Assembly (NCBI RefSeq): GCF_905220365.1
Contig: NC_061124.1
Coordinates: forward strand, 436,501 to 500,500
DNA length: 64,000 nt
Direction of reading: 5' to 3'
Source of the DNA: Vanessa cardui
Lineage: Eukaryota; Arthropoda; Insecta; Lepidoptera; Nymphalidae
The notes beneath the pieces were generated by a model. The model had not been told where the DNA came from. It made no database searches and saw only the letters and a program-made list of their open reading frames with translations. Below, in pieces: positions 24,398-37,000 of the stretch. The position numbers and the translations under genes are program-made. Position 1 is the stretch's first letter, and every line of letters begins with the position of its first letter.

Positions 24398-26334
24398 CTA
24401 GAGCAAAATGTGATAAATTAGTACACAATTAAATAGTTTTTATGATCGCTTAATATTATTAATTCTACGTGTGACAGGGAACCCGCAAAGGAACCCGCAA
24501 ATTTACTTTACAATATTTTTTCTGTTAGTACATTACGTATAAACGACGATGCATTTCAATACTAAATGATGAAGTTATAACTAAATTCATAAGAAAACAA
24601 TTGTTACGCTTTGTATGAATTGTTTGTAGGTAATGTGTTGTGTTTATTAATAAATTGTCTAAACCTCAGAGAAACGATGAACTCAATGTTTCCGAGACAA
24701 TTGTGTCAATCGGTAACTAATAATAAAATATGTTCACTCAAATACACCGAAGTCGTTCGAAGAGAAATTAAAATAGGCATGACGGAGACGGCCATCTTGC
24801 GGTTCTAGAAATTATTTATAAATAATGTATTGTTTTTTTTATATATTTCTGGAATTTTTATAACAATTAATTGCATCATTTTTATTATCTGTTTGTGTTT
24901 ATTCAGTTCAGTTGCGGTTATTATATGTACAAAAATATAAAGCTTCTAGATTTAAATTCATGCCAAATAACGTTCCGTTTTTAATCTAAAGCAATGTAAG
25001 ATGAGAATCTTATTAAGTAGGTATGGTCGGCGAACCGTGTCAGCGAACTGTTTAAATATGTAATTTGAATAAAACACAAATAAATCACAAAGACAGCATC
25101 TGTTGTTGCATCTAACGGTCATCTTGCATAATTCGCATGCAACCCTGCTATTAATCCCGGGTCTCTTAGACCCAACGGTCAGTTTGGACAATACATTAAC
25201 TACCGTTAGAGGCTATCGCAGAAATGCACTTGCACTTAACCTGTTTCTGCCGTGTGGGAACGCATGCGTATGGTCAGCGATCTATTATTATGCAAAAATG
25301 CTTTGGTATGTTTTTAATTTATGATTATGCTGATTTCTCTGTCTTAGGGTCGCAGAGGCCGAGGGGCGATTAGGGTTGCATTTTTTTGCATCACAAATAC
25401 TAGTACTCGTCATTTCGGTGTGTTTCGTTTGCATAATTGTTGAGTGTAATATAGTAGAATAGTGAATTAGTTATCGCGCCGGCCGTGTTAATATTCATGT
25501 GTGATATTTCACGAGTTACGCCTTATTAAGATTCTGAGTCGAGATGTGCTGTTATTTCGGCTTCGTATACGTTTGACCGTTGTGCTCGGTCCGAGGTGAC
25601 AGTTACGCGGTCCGTTTCTGTTCGATCATAACTTTCAGCTCGACGTCACGAAACGTTCTCATGTGCGAGCCCTCGTAATAAAAAACTTTGACGAATAACG
25701 GTATTTAAATAATGTAATCATACAACTACACGGCAAGAAAGAAAGTTTTTTATTCATACGTTTCCTCGTCCATTGAAACTATGACTGGTAACTCCAGTGA
25801 CCATTTGACCGGTGCGAGGTTTAAAGCGCTGTCCACACCCCTTTGTGGCCATTGTCAACCCTTCAACGCCGGACAATGGCTATGGGAACCTGGAAGCGAT
25901 GGGCCTCGCCGGCCACTGTTGACCATTTAAATGTTGAATGGAATAGTGTTACTGTATAATCACTAGTAAATAGAGCTATTTTAATACTACTGATTATTTT
26001 TAGAACAAGTTTTGGAACCCGAACGGTTCGGTGTGAGCGATGTTGCAATGTTTGTATTCGTAGATTTATGAAATGAAATTGACACTAAAGAGGTTGTCGC
26101 TGTTCCTTTTCAGAATGTAAATACTAAACTAAAGAATATTTATAAAGTCAACGTTCCGAATGAACAATTTTAGTTATTTAAAACGAATATTACAGACTTG
26201 TAAAACTATGATTGAAGGTTTTTAATTCCAATATATTTCCAAATGATTGCAAATTATTCCAAATTATAGCATTTTCCAATTTATCGCATTACACTCTTAG
26301 AAGTGATAGGATCCTGTGTAGATTTATTCCAGTA

Positions 26335-26470
26335 GGCCAAAGCAGTGAGCCAGTGTAAAAAACAGCGATAAGAAACGTTTTAGCTACCATGGTCCCTATT
26401 GGTGGCGATAGGAATGGTTAATATTTGTGGCAACTCTACGGGTGGCAGAGATTACTACTCAGATTGACAA
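26335..26470 (-). repeat. Old copy of the 'gtaagtggtcacc' butterfly repeat, minus orientation
   Basis: Blocks GTGAGCCAGTGTAA, ACCATGGTCCCTATTGGTGG and GGAATGGTTAATATTT occur in the order and orientation expected for the reverse complement of a repeat family abundant in nymphalid butterflies (known to me as ...gtaagtggtcacc...caccaacctt...tacactggctcac). The copy is heavily diverged and the family assignment is from memory. Confidence 0.45.
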
Positions 26471-29400
26471 ACTTAAACTTATATTTTGTATTACAATATT
26501 TCCTTTTTTTCGTATCAAAATATTGTATTAATTGTAAGCGTGTAAGTCAAAATCGGTAACATTGAATTTATAAGGTCATTACATATTTGATGAGTAATAA
26601 GCGATGCAGCTGCACGTCTGTCTGTTCACCTCTAGATGTCAAGGCGTTTGAAGGGCGCGAAATATAATATAGCCTTTGTAACTTTGTACTTCATATTCGC
26701 ACTATTTAGTAAAAAATAGAGACTATATTAATACATCAGAGTTTTGAAATATTGAACTAAATTTTATTGAAATAATTAAATGCTTTAGGACAAGGCATAA
26801 GGCAGCTTTCAAATTAGGACATGAGAATTAATAAGAGCGGACCGTACAATGTTATTAAATTTCTAAGACGACGACGAAGGCATTCACCGGGCGGCGGTCG
26901 GTCACTCGAGCTCGACCCAACGGCCAGGAACACGGAATTGGGCTATTGTCACAACCCTTTCATCTCACGTATCAAAATAATAAATTAACTATAAATAATG
27001 ATCGCTTCGACCCCTCCGCTCCGAGCCTACCGGTCGGTGCGGAATGCGGTCCCATTAGTAAAATATCACAATACGGAACAAAAGTACCCCATCCTTCTTT
27101 TAATCGGACCATCTTTATGGACTGACCGCTGTCCATCGCCTTTGTGCCAAAAGCGGCGTTAGACCATAATCCATGCGAATGATGACTTAGATTTTTTTGC
27201 ATATGAATAATCGTGCGGTGAATTGAGTACATAAGGTGTTATATACTCGGCGCGTACACGTGGAGATGGCGACGTTACTACACCCGATCGTCCACTCCGC
27301 GCCCGTCACCCGTCATAATGCCATATAATATTTATTTCATATCGATTATTCGACATTGTCCTATGATTTGTGATTCTCATTAGTTTTAATAAAAACATAG
27401 CAATGAAATTAATTATTTTATTGTCCTCACTATTGAATAATGAAATATCATTTTTATTTTTTTCATGATAATTTGTTACAAACAAATTATGTAGTTCTAT
27501 TAATATTACTAATTTATTATCTATGAATTATATTTACAAAATGGTAGAAACAAAAACTTGACATTTAGAATAATAATTAATGGTATGGACAATTGAAATT
27601 CATTTAACGAATGTTATAGAGGAGAGCTTAACGTTTTTCCTCAGCCAATAAACAACAAGACGGACGTCAGTCAGGCGGGGAAAGCCCGTATATTGACTAA
27701 TACTTATGTCAAGTCATTAATGTTATTATGCATTCATTAATTACATTAGCCTACGTGACTTTATTTGTTATGTAATGTAATATGAATGGAAATGATACAT
27801 GATTGGTCGCACAAAATATTCTATATAATATTCCACAAAATCAATTACAACTCGGTTCAATTTTTAAACATAAAATCTTAAAACAATATTTTAAAAATAC
27901 TTATAAAAATGTTTATCGATCTATTTTATTCAGTTAAAAATATTATTAAAAGGACATTCATATTGTAAGATACAAATAATACTCCTAAGCCATACGTAAA
28001 AATTTCACTAGATCTCAAACAACAACCCTTTCCGCGTCTCCTTTTGTTATTCATTTCCTTTAAGATGTTAATGTGCTTAGGACCCTGAATATGACGTGCC
28101 GTTGGTCAGTTCCACAATTATATACGTGTTATATAATCTGAGAGGGATAAACCCGTGTGTAAGTACTAGTGAACAAATTTGTTTAAGAGTGGACGGACTA
28201 CGAGAATATATTACATTGACTAATAATAATAAAACGAAAAAACTAATAATTATTACTATTTATGCCAAAGTTAGGAATTTATGAATTTATTTAAAACATT
28301 AGTTAAACTTTGTTCCAGCTTAACATTGGACGATGAATAGTTAATTAGACAAAATATTGATTAAATATTCGGCCATTCGATTTAAATCGTAAAATTTGCA
28401 AATTGTCGTCGATTTCATTCATAAACTAACAATGAGTTGCGTTTGCGCACCCACGCGCGACATTCTAATAGCGAAGTGTCAGCGCTGGCTGCGCTGATTC
28501 AAAAGGGACAGATGATGCATGATTAGAACGAGACGAGCGACAGATTAGTGGCCATTGTATGCAGAGATGTCGTGCAAGGTGTATAACCCATTTTTGCATG
28601 AAGATATTTGAAATGTACGCAATGTGTGCAACCATCTGTCCCGATTGTTTGGTTAGGTTCGTCCCGCGGTCGGCTCTCGGGACCCGGCGCGGTATTGTAC
28701 GGGTTAAGCTTTGTGGTGCCGACGATTTTGGTGTTAATGTAAACGTTTTTGCACAAAATGTAATTTTATCTCTTCAAATATATGTATATCGGATTACCAT
28801 ATGGTAACCAAACCAACTTAGCTGTAAGGTAAAGCAAATACTCGTCTGGTAACGGTGGGCGATAAAAAGTATTTGAATTAAAATATTTTCGATATATTTG
28901 TGATATTTTGTTTTGATTTATTTTTTAAGCAATTCATAAATAATCGAAGAATTCTAATAATAAAAGTCATTTATTTTTTCTATATAAAGATAAATATTAT
29001 AATTGTTGAAATTATCACTATATATTTCCAATATTTTCGGTATTTACGAGTATTATTATTCGCTTTAAACGTCCCACCGAAATAAGCACATGAACGCTAT
29101 GACGTAATGACGCACGAAGCAATACATCAGAGCTGTCAGAACCGGACAATATCGAATATGAACCCTTTGAATACTCAGATTAATAATAAAACTATATTAT
29201 TAGTTCACTTGTGCAAATTATCAATACACCCACATGTACGTTTAGCTATTGAATTCGGATGAAATTGCACATTTTGCATGGCCTTTCTGACCATCTGCAC
29301 CAGCTGAGTTTGAAGGGTTAATTTCAGTGAAAGTAACACTTTTATTGTTAACATTTCTCCTCTTATCCAGTGTGTATATTTATTTAACAATAGCGACGGT

Positions 29401-29482
29401 TAGAACGATGCATTTTGACGGATTTTATGCTCAATCATATAAGCAACCTAAACAAAAGAATATTATATTTGACAACGTCATT

Positions 29483-29560
29483 GGAATAGTGGCCGTTTTA
29501 TGTAGCTGCAGATTCTGACATACTGGGTTCAAATCCAAATAAAGTGTTTTGGAATTGTCA
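29483..29560 (+). mobile_element. tRNA-derived SINE head (A and B box)
   Basis: A GGAATAGTGG block resembles a degenerate RNA polymerase III A box, and a clean B box GGTTCAAATCC lies at 29526-29536, a tRNA-like distance downstream. Flanking bases do not form acceptor or T stems, so this is a tRNA-derived SINE fragment and not a tRNA gene. Confidence 0.45.
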
Positions 29561-30634
29561 AACGGTTTAATATTATTAATTTGAGAGTGCTCAGAAATAA
29601 ATAAGACTGACTAACCTTTGAGGTAGAAAGGTTCCTAAATGATAGATATATTTCCTTATTGATGGGATCCTACCTTAAGTCTCCCTTAGACTTAAGGAGG
29701 GAATCATATTGAAGAAGGAATATTAAACGCGATACTTTGTAAAATGGTTTCAACATTAAAAATGTATATGTAATAAATCAATATGTTTTCTCAATTCGTC
29801 TTTAAAACGGAAAAAGCTTTAATCTACAAAGAAAGATTTTAATCTTAATTGCAAACGTTATCTGATATTACAATTTTACATAATATTTTCGTTAATAAAA
29901 GAACGTCTAATAAATAACGGTTACGCAATGTGTGTGTGGCGTGTCGCATTGAATGGTATAGCTGTGTGCGTGCGGGGAGATCGGGGGGCACGGTCGTGAC
30001 ATTGGGAGCCATCAGCTGAGGGTATCGATTGCCCCGCACTTCCTCTTTGTTCTTTATGAATTTTTCATACCTCGACCCTCACCGCTTGTTTTGACGCGAA
30101 CTTTCGCGTCGAACAATTATAGTCTAGTGTATATAATATTCAGGTTATGAAAATAAATATAATTGTGTGGTTTCTTGTATTCATTGAAAATATCACAGCT
30201 TATTCGAATAAGAAGTTATAATTAAGTACGTAAATAAATCATGCCTATTTTACTGGGAATTGATATATTTATTTATACAGAATTTATTTTATTATTTCGA
30301 ACGGGTATTTCATTATAAGCAGACGGTTAGAAACAGACCAAATAAAATATCACGTCATAACGGGTTTCGGTCGTCTGAACGTGAGATATAGGCACGCCAA
30401 AAAATATAAGACACTCCATGCATGCTGTATATTGTGTAGGTAGCTATATAATCCCTCCTCACAGCTCGGATAAAACGTCAAACCTAGGTTAGGGCACATA
30501 CAGACGCATAAGCAAACATGTAAATTAGGATTACACTAAACAAGTATTTTAATTGATTTTAATATTTCATTAATTCATATAGTACTTTTTAAATTGCAGT
30601 AAGTAACTGTTTTATAAATGATTGTATGTTGGTA

Positions 30635-30795
30635 GGTCAGCTAGGCTGTCTCGCATAAGGCAGCCGAAGGCTTATTTGATGGTAAGTGGTCACCTGTACC
30701 CGTGGGCAATACGCGCGGTATAAACTACGTCATATGCGTTGCTACCCGCCATATCTACACCGTAATGTCGTTTACACTGTAATTATATCTTGTGA
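30635..30795 (+). repeat. Copy of the 'gtaagtggtcacc' butterfly repeat
   Basis: Contains GCAGCCGAAGGCTTATTTGA followed directly by TGGTAAGTGGTCACC, the hallmark of a dispersed repeat family common in butterfly genomes, then CTGTACCCGTGGGCAATA and, after a diverged part, TTTACACTGTAATTATATC. The first 75 bp match best. Plus orientation. Confidence 0.65.
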
Positions 30796-31314
30796 AGCTA
30801 CACAAATGACATTTGTTTTAAATGTTAATTGTTGGGCTTGACTCTTTATTTAATATTTCAGATAGCGAAAATATATTGATACACATTCATTCACGTTGGA
30901 AAATATTAAGGAATGTTTAAAAAGGTTAGCACGTCTGAGTTAGTTGATTTGTTGGTACAAGGTGATAGGAATTTTAAAGGCTGTAATAAAGTTTAGTGTG
31001 AGAACAACGGATACATCGTTTTGTCATAAAACCGTATCGGCGATGTTAACTCATCACAACACGCCGTTTAGTATTAAATATAGCATGACTGTCGGTCCAC
31101 TTCGAATTCCGTGAACACAACCGGATGAAATATCCTTAATTCATACTAATCGTCTAATTTTTAGAGATTTATTTAATTTAACTGATATGGTTACACAGAA
31201 TTTAATTCAACGAAGATAAGGATTTTTTTTGAATTTGAAATAGTATACGTAATTAATGAGAACTATTTAATGAGCGGTAGTTATTCTAGAAAAAGTGGTT
31301 TTAACACGTGAATT

Positions 31315-31410
31315 TGAACCGAAGACTGTGAGTTCAAATAGCGGCCAAGCTTAATTTGTATTTATAATATATTTAGTGTTCCGCTGTGAATGAAAACATC
31401 GTAAAGTCTA
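31315..31410 (+). mobile_element. tRNA-derived SINE fragment (butterfly type)
   Basis: The order CCGAAGACTGTGAGTTCAAA (degenerate B box), GCTTAATTTGTATTTATAAT, then GAATGAAAACATCGTAAAG matches the middle of an abundant nymphalid tRNA-derived SINE as I know it (...gtgggttcaaacccgggcaagc...ttaatttgtgtttataattc...ggtgaaggaaaacatcgtgagg...). The A-box end and the 3' part are missing. Confidence 0.6.
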
Positions 31411-32781
31411 TTCGTAAAAATAATCACGTATATTGCCGGCTCACCTTTAAAATAGATCATTTCAAGTCTCTCTCGACTAAATTGTCTGTTTTCAGGCGAC
31501 ATTAAATAAATAATAATATTGTTCGTCGAGGTCGATCTAGGTTGAGGAAATTGCGTTGACAATGGTGAGCTATCATAGCCATCGCTATGTACGTGTGTTG
31601 AGGACCTAAAATCATTTCCGTTGTTCTCTCTAGTATAACAGGGATCTTCGAGATGATTACTCTCGAACCGAGAAGGGATCAAAACACGGAAATGAGGACT
31701 TTATTCGATTTTTCTTATGGAAAATGTGACCTTTATGGCGTATACATTCTTAGGAAAAATTAAAATTATATTTCTAGAAGACGCAATGATTAGTTTTTGA
31801 TTATTTAACGAACATTAATTTGCCATATGCTATGCCAGAGCGTTAAGCCTCAATAACAAATTGGGTTAATACTCCTAAAAAATCTATCAAAACTCGCTCC
31901 ATTATAAGAGATTCAATAATCACAATTTGAAATTTGAAAATTGAAACATTAATAGGGTTAAAACATGGTCATAATTATATTTAATATTTATATAAATGTC
32001 GGTTATAGCTGGTGCTACATCACGCGGACGTCGGAGGAGCGTTAATCAAACGCGGCGTTAGCGATACGCCTTGAGTAATACAAATTGCCCTCATTTATAT
32101 ACATTCAGTTGTTGCCTATTCTCTTGTAAAAGAAACCTTTATGTCACGAAAATGGCCGGCAGCAAACACTGTATAGGGACGAGGCTTGTTCCACAGCTCA
32201 GTACGGACCCTTAGGTACAAGGCTGACCTAAATAAAACCTACCTGTCCCTGTGCCGGCTAATCTTGTAACATATTTATTCTACTGTCAGGCGATATTTTA
32301 TGAGGATATTTTTGGGCAATCTGACATCTGCGATTCTACATAATACCTGTGTAATTTAGTTTATAAAAACTATGTCCTTCAATGTACAATTGTGATTTTA
32401 ATAAATTTTAAAACATATTTCAATAAATTTTAAAAGTTGAAATGTCAACAAATTAAAAACTTTCACAAATCCTTACAGCACAAAGCATTTTCGAGGAACG
32501 TTTGTAACTGGTTATATATTATTTATTACGCTTTGTTCCACCCCGAGGAACACTTAAAGCTTTACTTGTTTTTTGTTGAACCGCTGTATTCACTACGTCA
32601 CGGCGGAGCACGACGAAGGCAGTTAAGACTTAAAGTTCTGAGGTGTGTGGTTTCGAAGTTACTTGTCCGAGATTCTACTTTCAAGTTTTCAAACACAAAG
32701 AATTATTCTTAAGCTGAATTTATCTATCCGTACATGTAATTGAATGCAGATATATAAAAATGACTTATGAAATAGATGTAC

Positions 32782-32904
32782 CTGTATTAGGCGCAGTATA
32801 TAAATGGTGTCGGGGCGCCGGGGCGGGCGCAAGCAGGCCGTGCAAGAGCGCCCGGCCTAGCGAGCCCCGCGCGCCCAGAGAGAGAGCTGTCGGCTCTCCG
32901 TCCA
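32782..32904 (-). CDS. Eip74EF: E74, 123-nt frame-neutral (cassette-like) exon
   Basis: Too short and embedded to stand out as an ORF, but well supported. The acceptor is TTTTGTTTCTTTGTTACAG and the donor is AATACAG then GTACAT. The exon is GC-rich in an AT-rich intron. Length is exactly 41 codons and both ends are phase 1, so it can be included or skipped without a frameshift. Read in phase after the first exon (A plus TG, Met132) it encodes DGEPTALSLGARGSLG, a Leu-rich stretch RALLHGLLAP, an Ala-Pro run and RHHLYTAPNT, then joins G plus GT (Gly173) of the linker exon. No known domain is visible. The HGLL-type helix could be an activation or partner surface, which is inference. A constitutive exon is equally compatible with the sequence. 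Confidence 0.82.
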
Positions 32905-33742
32905 CTGTAACAAAGAAACAAAATGATAAAATGAAACTAAGAACATGTACGTATTTGAAATGAGGTTTGAATAAAAGTCAAACTATGGAATATTCTTAAC
33001 GATATCACGATGAAATAGTTATGTTTTTAACTTAAATAAATAACAACTCGTGTGTTTCGCTTGTAAATTGTTATCACGTAAATATAAAAATATGATTATG
33101 ATGCATGGAAAATTTCTATGATACAAACACTATCTAGTTGTTATTTTTTTAAATGAAACGAACATGTGTACGGGTAATACTCGTAAACAACTACTTCTAC
33201 ACGAGTATTCGCTACGAAAAGTGCTTACTTGCTTTTTTAGACGTTAGAAAAGACCGATTATAATTAGTTCCCATATAGAAAATTACATATACAAATTAAA
33301 ATTTTCATAATTACCCTTGGCACGGGTATTTGTGATAAAATTTATTCAAGTACTAGAAGTTAGGAATATGTCCCTAGGGCACGCGGGCGGGATTAGATGT
33401 TGTGGGAGTCTGGAATTAGACGTTGTACTTGTAATATTTATCAGAACTCATGTTTTTGGTTCTTTAGAAATTAGTTCGAAGAATGTTTTTTTTTACGATA
33501 TATTATTATCAAAATAATCAATAATAAGTATTAATTTAAATAATATTAACATAAATAAATAGCCGTTGTTTTGATTACTCTATATAATATATACTAATTT
33601 TATACTAAATACGTTCATAAGTAACGATTGTTTTCAATAAAGCCGTTGTAAATAACAATAAAATCAACGGATTGCGATATAAGAAATTATGGGATCGATA
33701 TTGTATAATGTATAATGATAGGAGCCAGACGCTTCCGTGCGC

Positions 33743-33751
33743 CGACCTTGA
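33743..33751 (-). promoter_or_regulatory. FTZ-F1 consensus site
   Basis: The minus strand reads TCAAGGTCG, matching YCAAGGYCR for the ecdysone-pathway receptor FTZ-F1. It lies at the edge of a GC-rich island (33720-34015) upstream of the 123-nt exon that also holds an ATGCAAAT octamer (33926-33933). Motif evidence only. Confidence 0.25.
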
Positions 33752-33973
33752 GACCTCCCTGGACCACCTGTTGTTCCCTCCCTAACCTCCGCAACAGTGC
33801 GCATGTTTGCCGCAGAGAGAGAGGAACACTCTCCCTTTCGTCTAGGTCGAAGTGTCTAGACGGAGTGTGAACTCTTTACGGCGCGGAACATGGCCGTCTG
33901 GTGCGGGATACGAGCGCGAGACGAAATGCAAATTCGGCGAACGCCCCGCTCGTGGCGCACGCGATGCACTCCA

Positions 33974-34015
33974 CCAACGACCAACGACCAACGACCAACG
34001 ACCAACGACCAACGA
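33974..34015. repeat. Six perfect tandem copies of CCAACGA
   Basis: The 7-bp unit CCAACGA is repeated six times without a mismatch from 33974 to 34015 at the end of a GC-rich island. Because 7 is not a multiple of 3, reading frames across it cycle through all three frames, which explains the overlapping open frames on both strands here. Confidence 0.95.
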
Positions 34016-37000
34016 CACACATAAAGGCACTCGTCAAATTTAATCGTAACCCCTTTAATCATACTTATTTAAAGGTCATTGAACTCTTCTTATCTGTAAC
34101 TTTTTATTTTTTATTTCTGAAATGTTTATATCAATCCGTGTAAGCAAGTATTAAATGGAACATATTATTTCAGTAATTTCGAGCAGCTTTTATCTGGTGT
34201 ACGGCTAGACGTCGGGTTAAGCGGGTTTTATATTTTAGACAAGTTTCGCTCATCAAAGTTTCTTAATGTTTGCCGACGTGGCTCGGTAAATGTTCCGAAA
34301 ATTTTTCGCTTATTTCTGTTACGTTTCGTTGACAGGTACTTTTAGTTCAATCGACGCCATCGCCCTGTGACTACAGCGGCTTTTAGCGATACTATTACAT
34401 AACATACATCTGGAATTTGTTATAAAATAACATTTGCATATATTAAGACTATAATCTGGTAAAGAAATACGTCTACTTATAACACGCTGTTGTATGTTTA
34501 GTTATAATATAACATTTATTCAATTGTAAATAATACAATAAATTTATAAAATAATTATTAAGGGTAATTAATATATTTTGGTTATATCAGAAATTATAAT
34601 GAAATTCGTTCCGGTACTCATCTCGTCTTTTTAGTTAAAATTCTACAGCAGTCTGAGAGAATACAATTCAGTGTTGTACAAAGTGCAAGAACACGATTAT
34701 AGCTAAGAGCAGCTGCAAGCTCGGATTCTGCATTATTCAAGACATAGGAAGATGGCTACGAGTCGATGACCTCTGAACAGAATAATTCCATTTTCCTGAG
34801 TGCACTAGAAATCGACTGCTTAAACAGCATACTTTAGTATACTTTCAATTTTCTCGGAGAACTAAAATTTGTTACTAGAAGTTTTTAAAGAAATATTGTA
34901 AAATGTTTATAAATTAAAACTGTTTGAGTATAAAGTTGATGCGTTTATGATATTATAACAATACATGCGTATAAGTATTATTAGTTAAATTATTTTATAT
35001 TTTAAAATTTCATATTTCGCTATTTCGAAGTATGTGTATGTCAAACATTTTTAGTAGCGTAGCATTGAATTGTAACACTATAGCTATGTTGTAAGGCATC
35101 ATATAGAGCGTAGGCTTCGTGTTAATCGATACGCGCTGAATTCAGGGCATCCGGCCCAAGCTAGACTTCCGCTTACCGCCAACCAGCAATGTCAGCGTTT
35201 TATGTGAAAGTTATTCAATCATTTTGAATACGAATCGTGTTTTTAGTCAAATAGTTTTTACTTATTTTGTATAGATATGAAAAACGTAAGTATTGTTGCG
35301 CTTAAATCGCTCGAAACAAACCTTTTTATTAGAATAAAACTGTTATCACAAAGATAATATATTCTGTCTTGCAAAGTGTTTTAAATGAATAATTTCTTAC
35401 GCTTTTCCTTCAAATATTATGTTTTAGATAGATTGATTCAGTCATGTTCAAACTTATTTGAATATGCAATTGACAAGAAACATTTGTTATCTATATATCA
35501 GCAGGTACACGTATCTACAGTATCACGAATGTGTTCAGAGACTTTACTTCATATAATTTAATTGAAGTATCTTATTAAAGTGAACAAGTGAAACCGAGTA
35601 CAGAAGCTGTATGACTTCGCCGCCCCTAACAACGTAGGAGATAACGTCAGCACGTAAATTAATCTCACCGCAGGCTCCGTCAAAGGCGGGCGCGTGGAGG
35701 TTACCTAGACATTCTGTAATCCTGAACCCCCCCTACTTTTACTTTCCTGTTCTGCTAAAATATTAACTAACTTGCATAAGTTATGCGGGCGAGTCCTCCC
35801 TGGCCCCCGGGGAGGAGGTGAATGCACTCGAGGGGACCAATAGCGGTGCAGGTATAATATTTCAGCTAGTAAAATACTAGTGGTTTATGCAGTTCAACGG
35901 TCGCGTTGCTACCATTTACGAGGAACGGTTTTATTACTTTGAAGAGTTTTTTTAGATGAGGGTGGATTCTGTTGGGTTGAATTAGCAGCGAAATTAACTG
36001 TAACATAGGTATGTTTTATCAAGTTAATTCAAACTCCTCTGTATATTGTTTTAAGCGATGCTACGAATACAATAATGTGTATTATATACTATGTTTTACC
36101 TACGTTTTGCTTTTTGTACAGATACAATTGATATATTCGTTAAAGGTCTTGTTTTGGTTATTCACAATTTAAAAAAAGAAAATTCAATTTGTTCTAAAAT
36201 ATTATTTTTTTTCTAAATATAATAATGAAATACTATTTACTCGCTGAGATGATACGACAGATACAGTTGCTATTTTAATTATATTTCGATTTTTCCTTTA
36301 CGTGATATTTCTTAAGCAATCAAGTACTTTATGCATCTAAGTTATCGTGTAAAGTATCTCTTAAAATGTCAGCCAGTTATTTTGAAATGGACACAAAGAC
36401 ATGCCAGCGACTTATTTTTACTGACAGAAGGAAATAATCAAGACGACGGGATTAATGTTTTGTAAATAACATCTTCAACTCGGATTAGCAATTTTTACGA
36501 CTTCGGTGCGCAAGCGCATCAACCCGAAAAACAATCTACTTACTAATATTATTATATCTTTGATAAAAATGTAAAATTAAATACTGCTATGTAGCTGATG
36601 CTATATTTATATTATATATTAGAAGCTACATATATGACATACAGCTCAGCCGTTTACATGTTTGTGTGTTGCCAGTAAATGTACCTACGATTCGGTAAAC
36701 AGGATTTTTTGATTTTTGCAATCTAATTTATTAAAATGATTTCTTTTATTTCGTCTCTTTGTATCGATTAAGCAATTTAAAACATCGCGAACGATATGTA
36801 TGTATTTTGAGAACGCAGTTTGGACCTGTTTTCAATGTGACCGCGGCCACGGTGCCGGTGGTCGAGGAAGTATTCGGCTGATGGCTTTATGGCGTATGAC
36901 GTCAGCATGGTAGCATTTTGTTACCATACAATATTAACAACCGATATCAATTATACTTGTACCATTATGGAAGATAATGTTTCTAATCTCATTGTACATC

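Larger units (their letters stand above)
24398..32781 (-). other. 8.4-kb E74 intron with SINE remnants
   Basis: Phase-1 intron from donor GTACAT at 32781 to the acceptor TTTTGCTCTAG. It holds four SINE or repeat fragments (annotated separately at 26335, 29483, 30635 and 31315), a perfect 10-bp hairpin at 29673-29697, and GC patches near 25460-25680 and 26870-26940. The 86-codon open frame around 26972-27232 on the minus strand has no usable splice sites or recognisable product. Confidence 0.75.

Noticed and set aside
26870..26960. GC-rich minus-strand stretch translating to a Ser/Pro-rich peptide, considered as an E74 exon.
   Set aside because: No pyrimidine tract/AG before it and no donor after it.
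31362..31682. 106-codon minus-strand frame.
   Set aside because: It runs antisense through a SINE fragment and shows no domain.
33842..34143. Several overlapping 60-80 codon frames on both strands.
   Set aside because: They arise because the 7-bp tandem repeat contains no stop codons in any frame; the translations are repeat artefacts.
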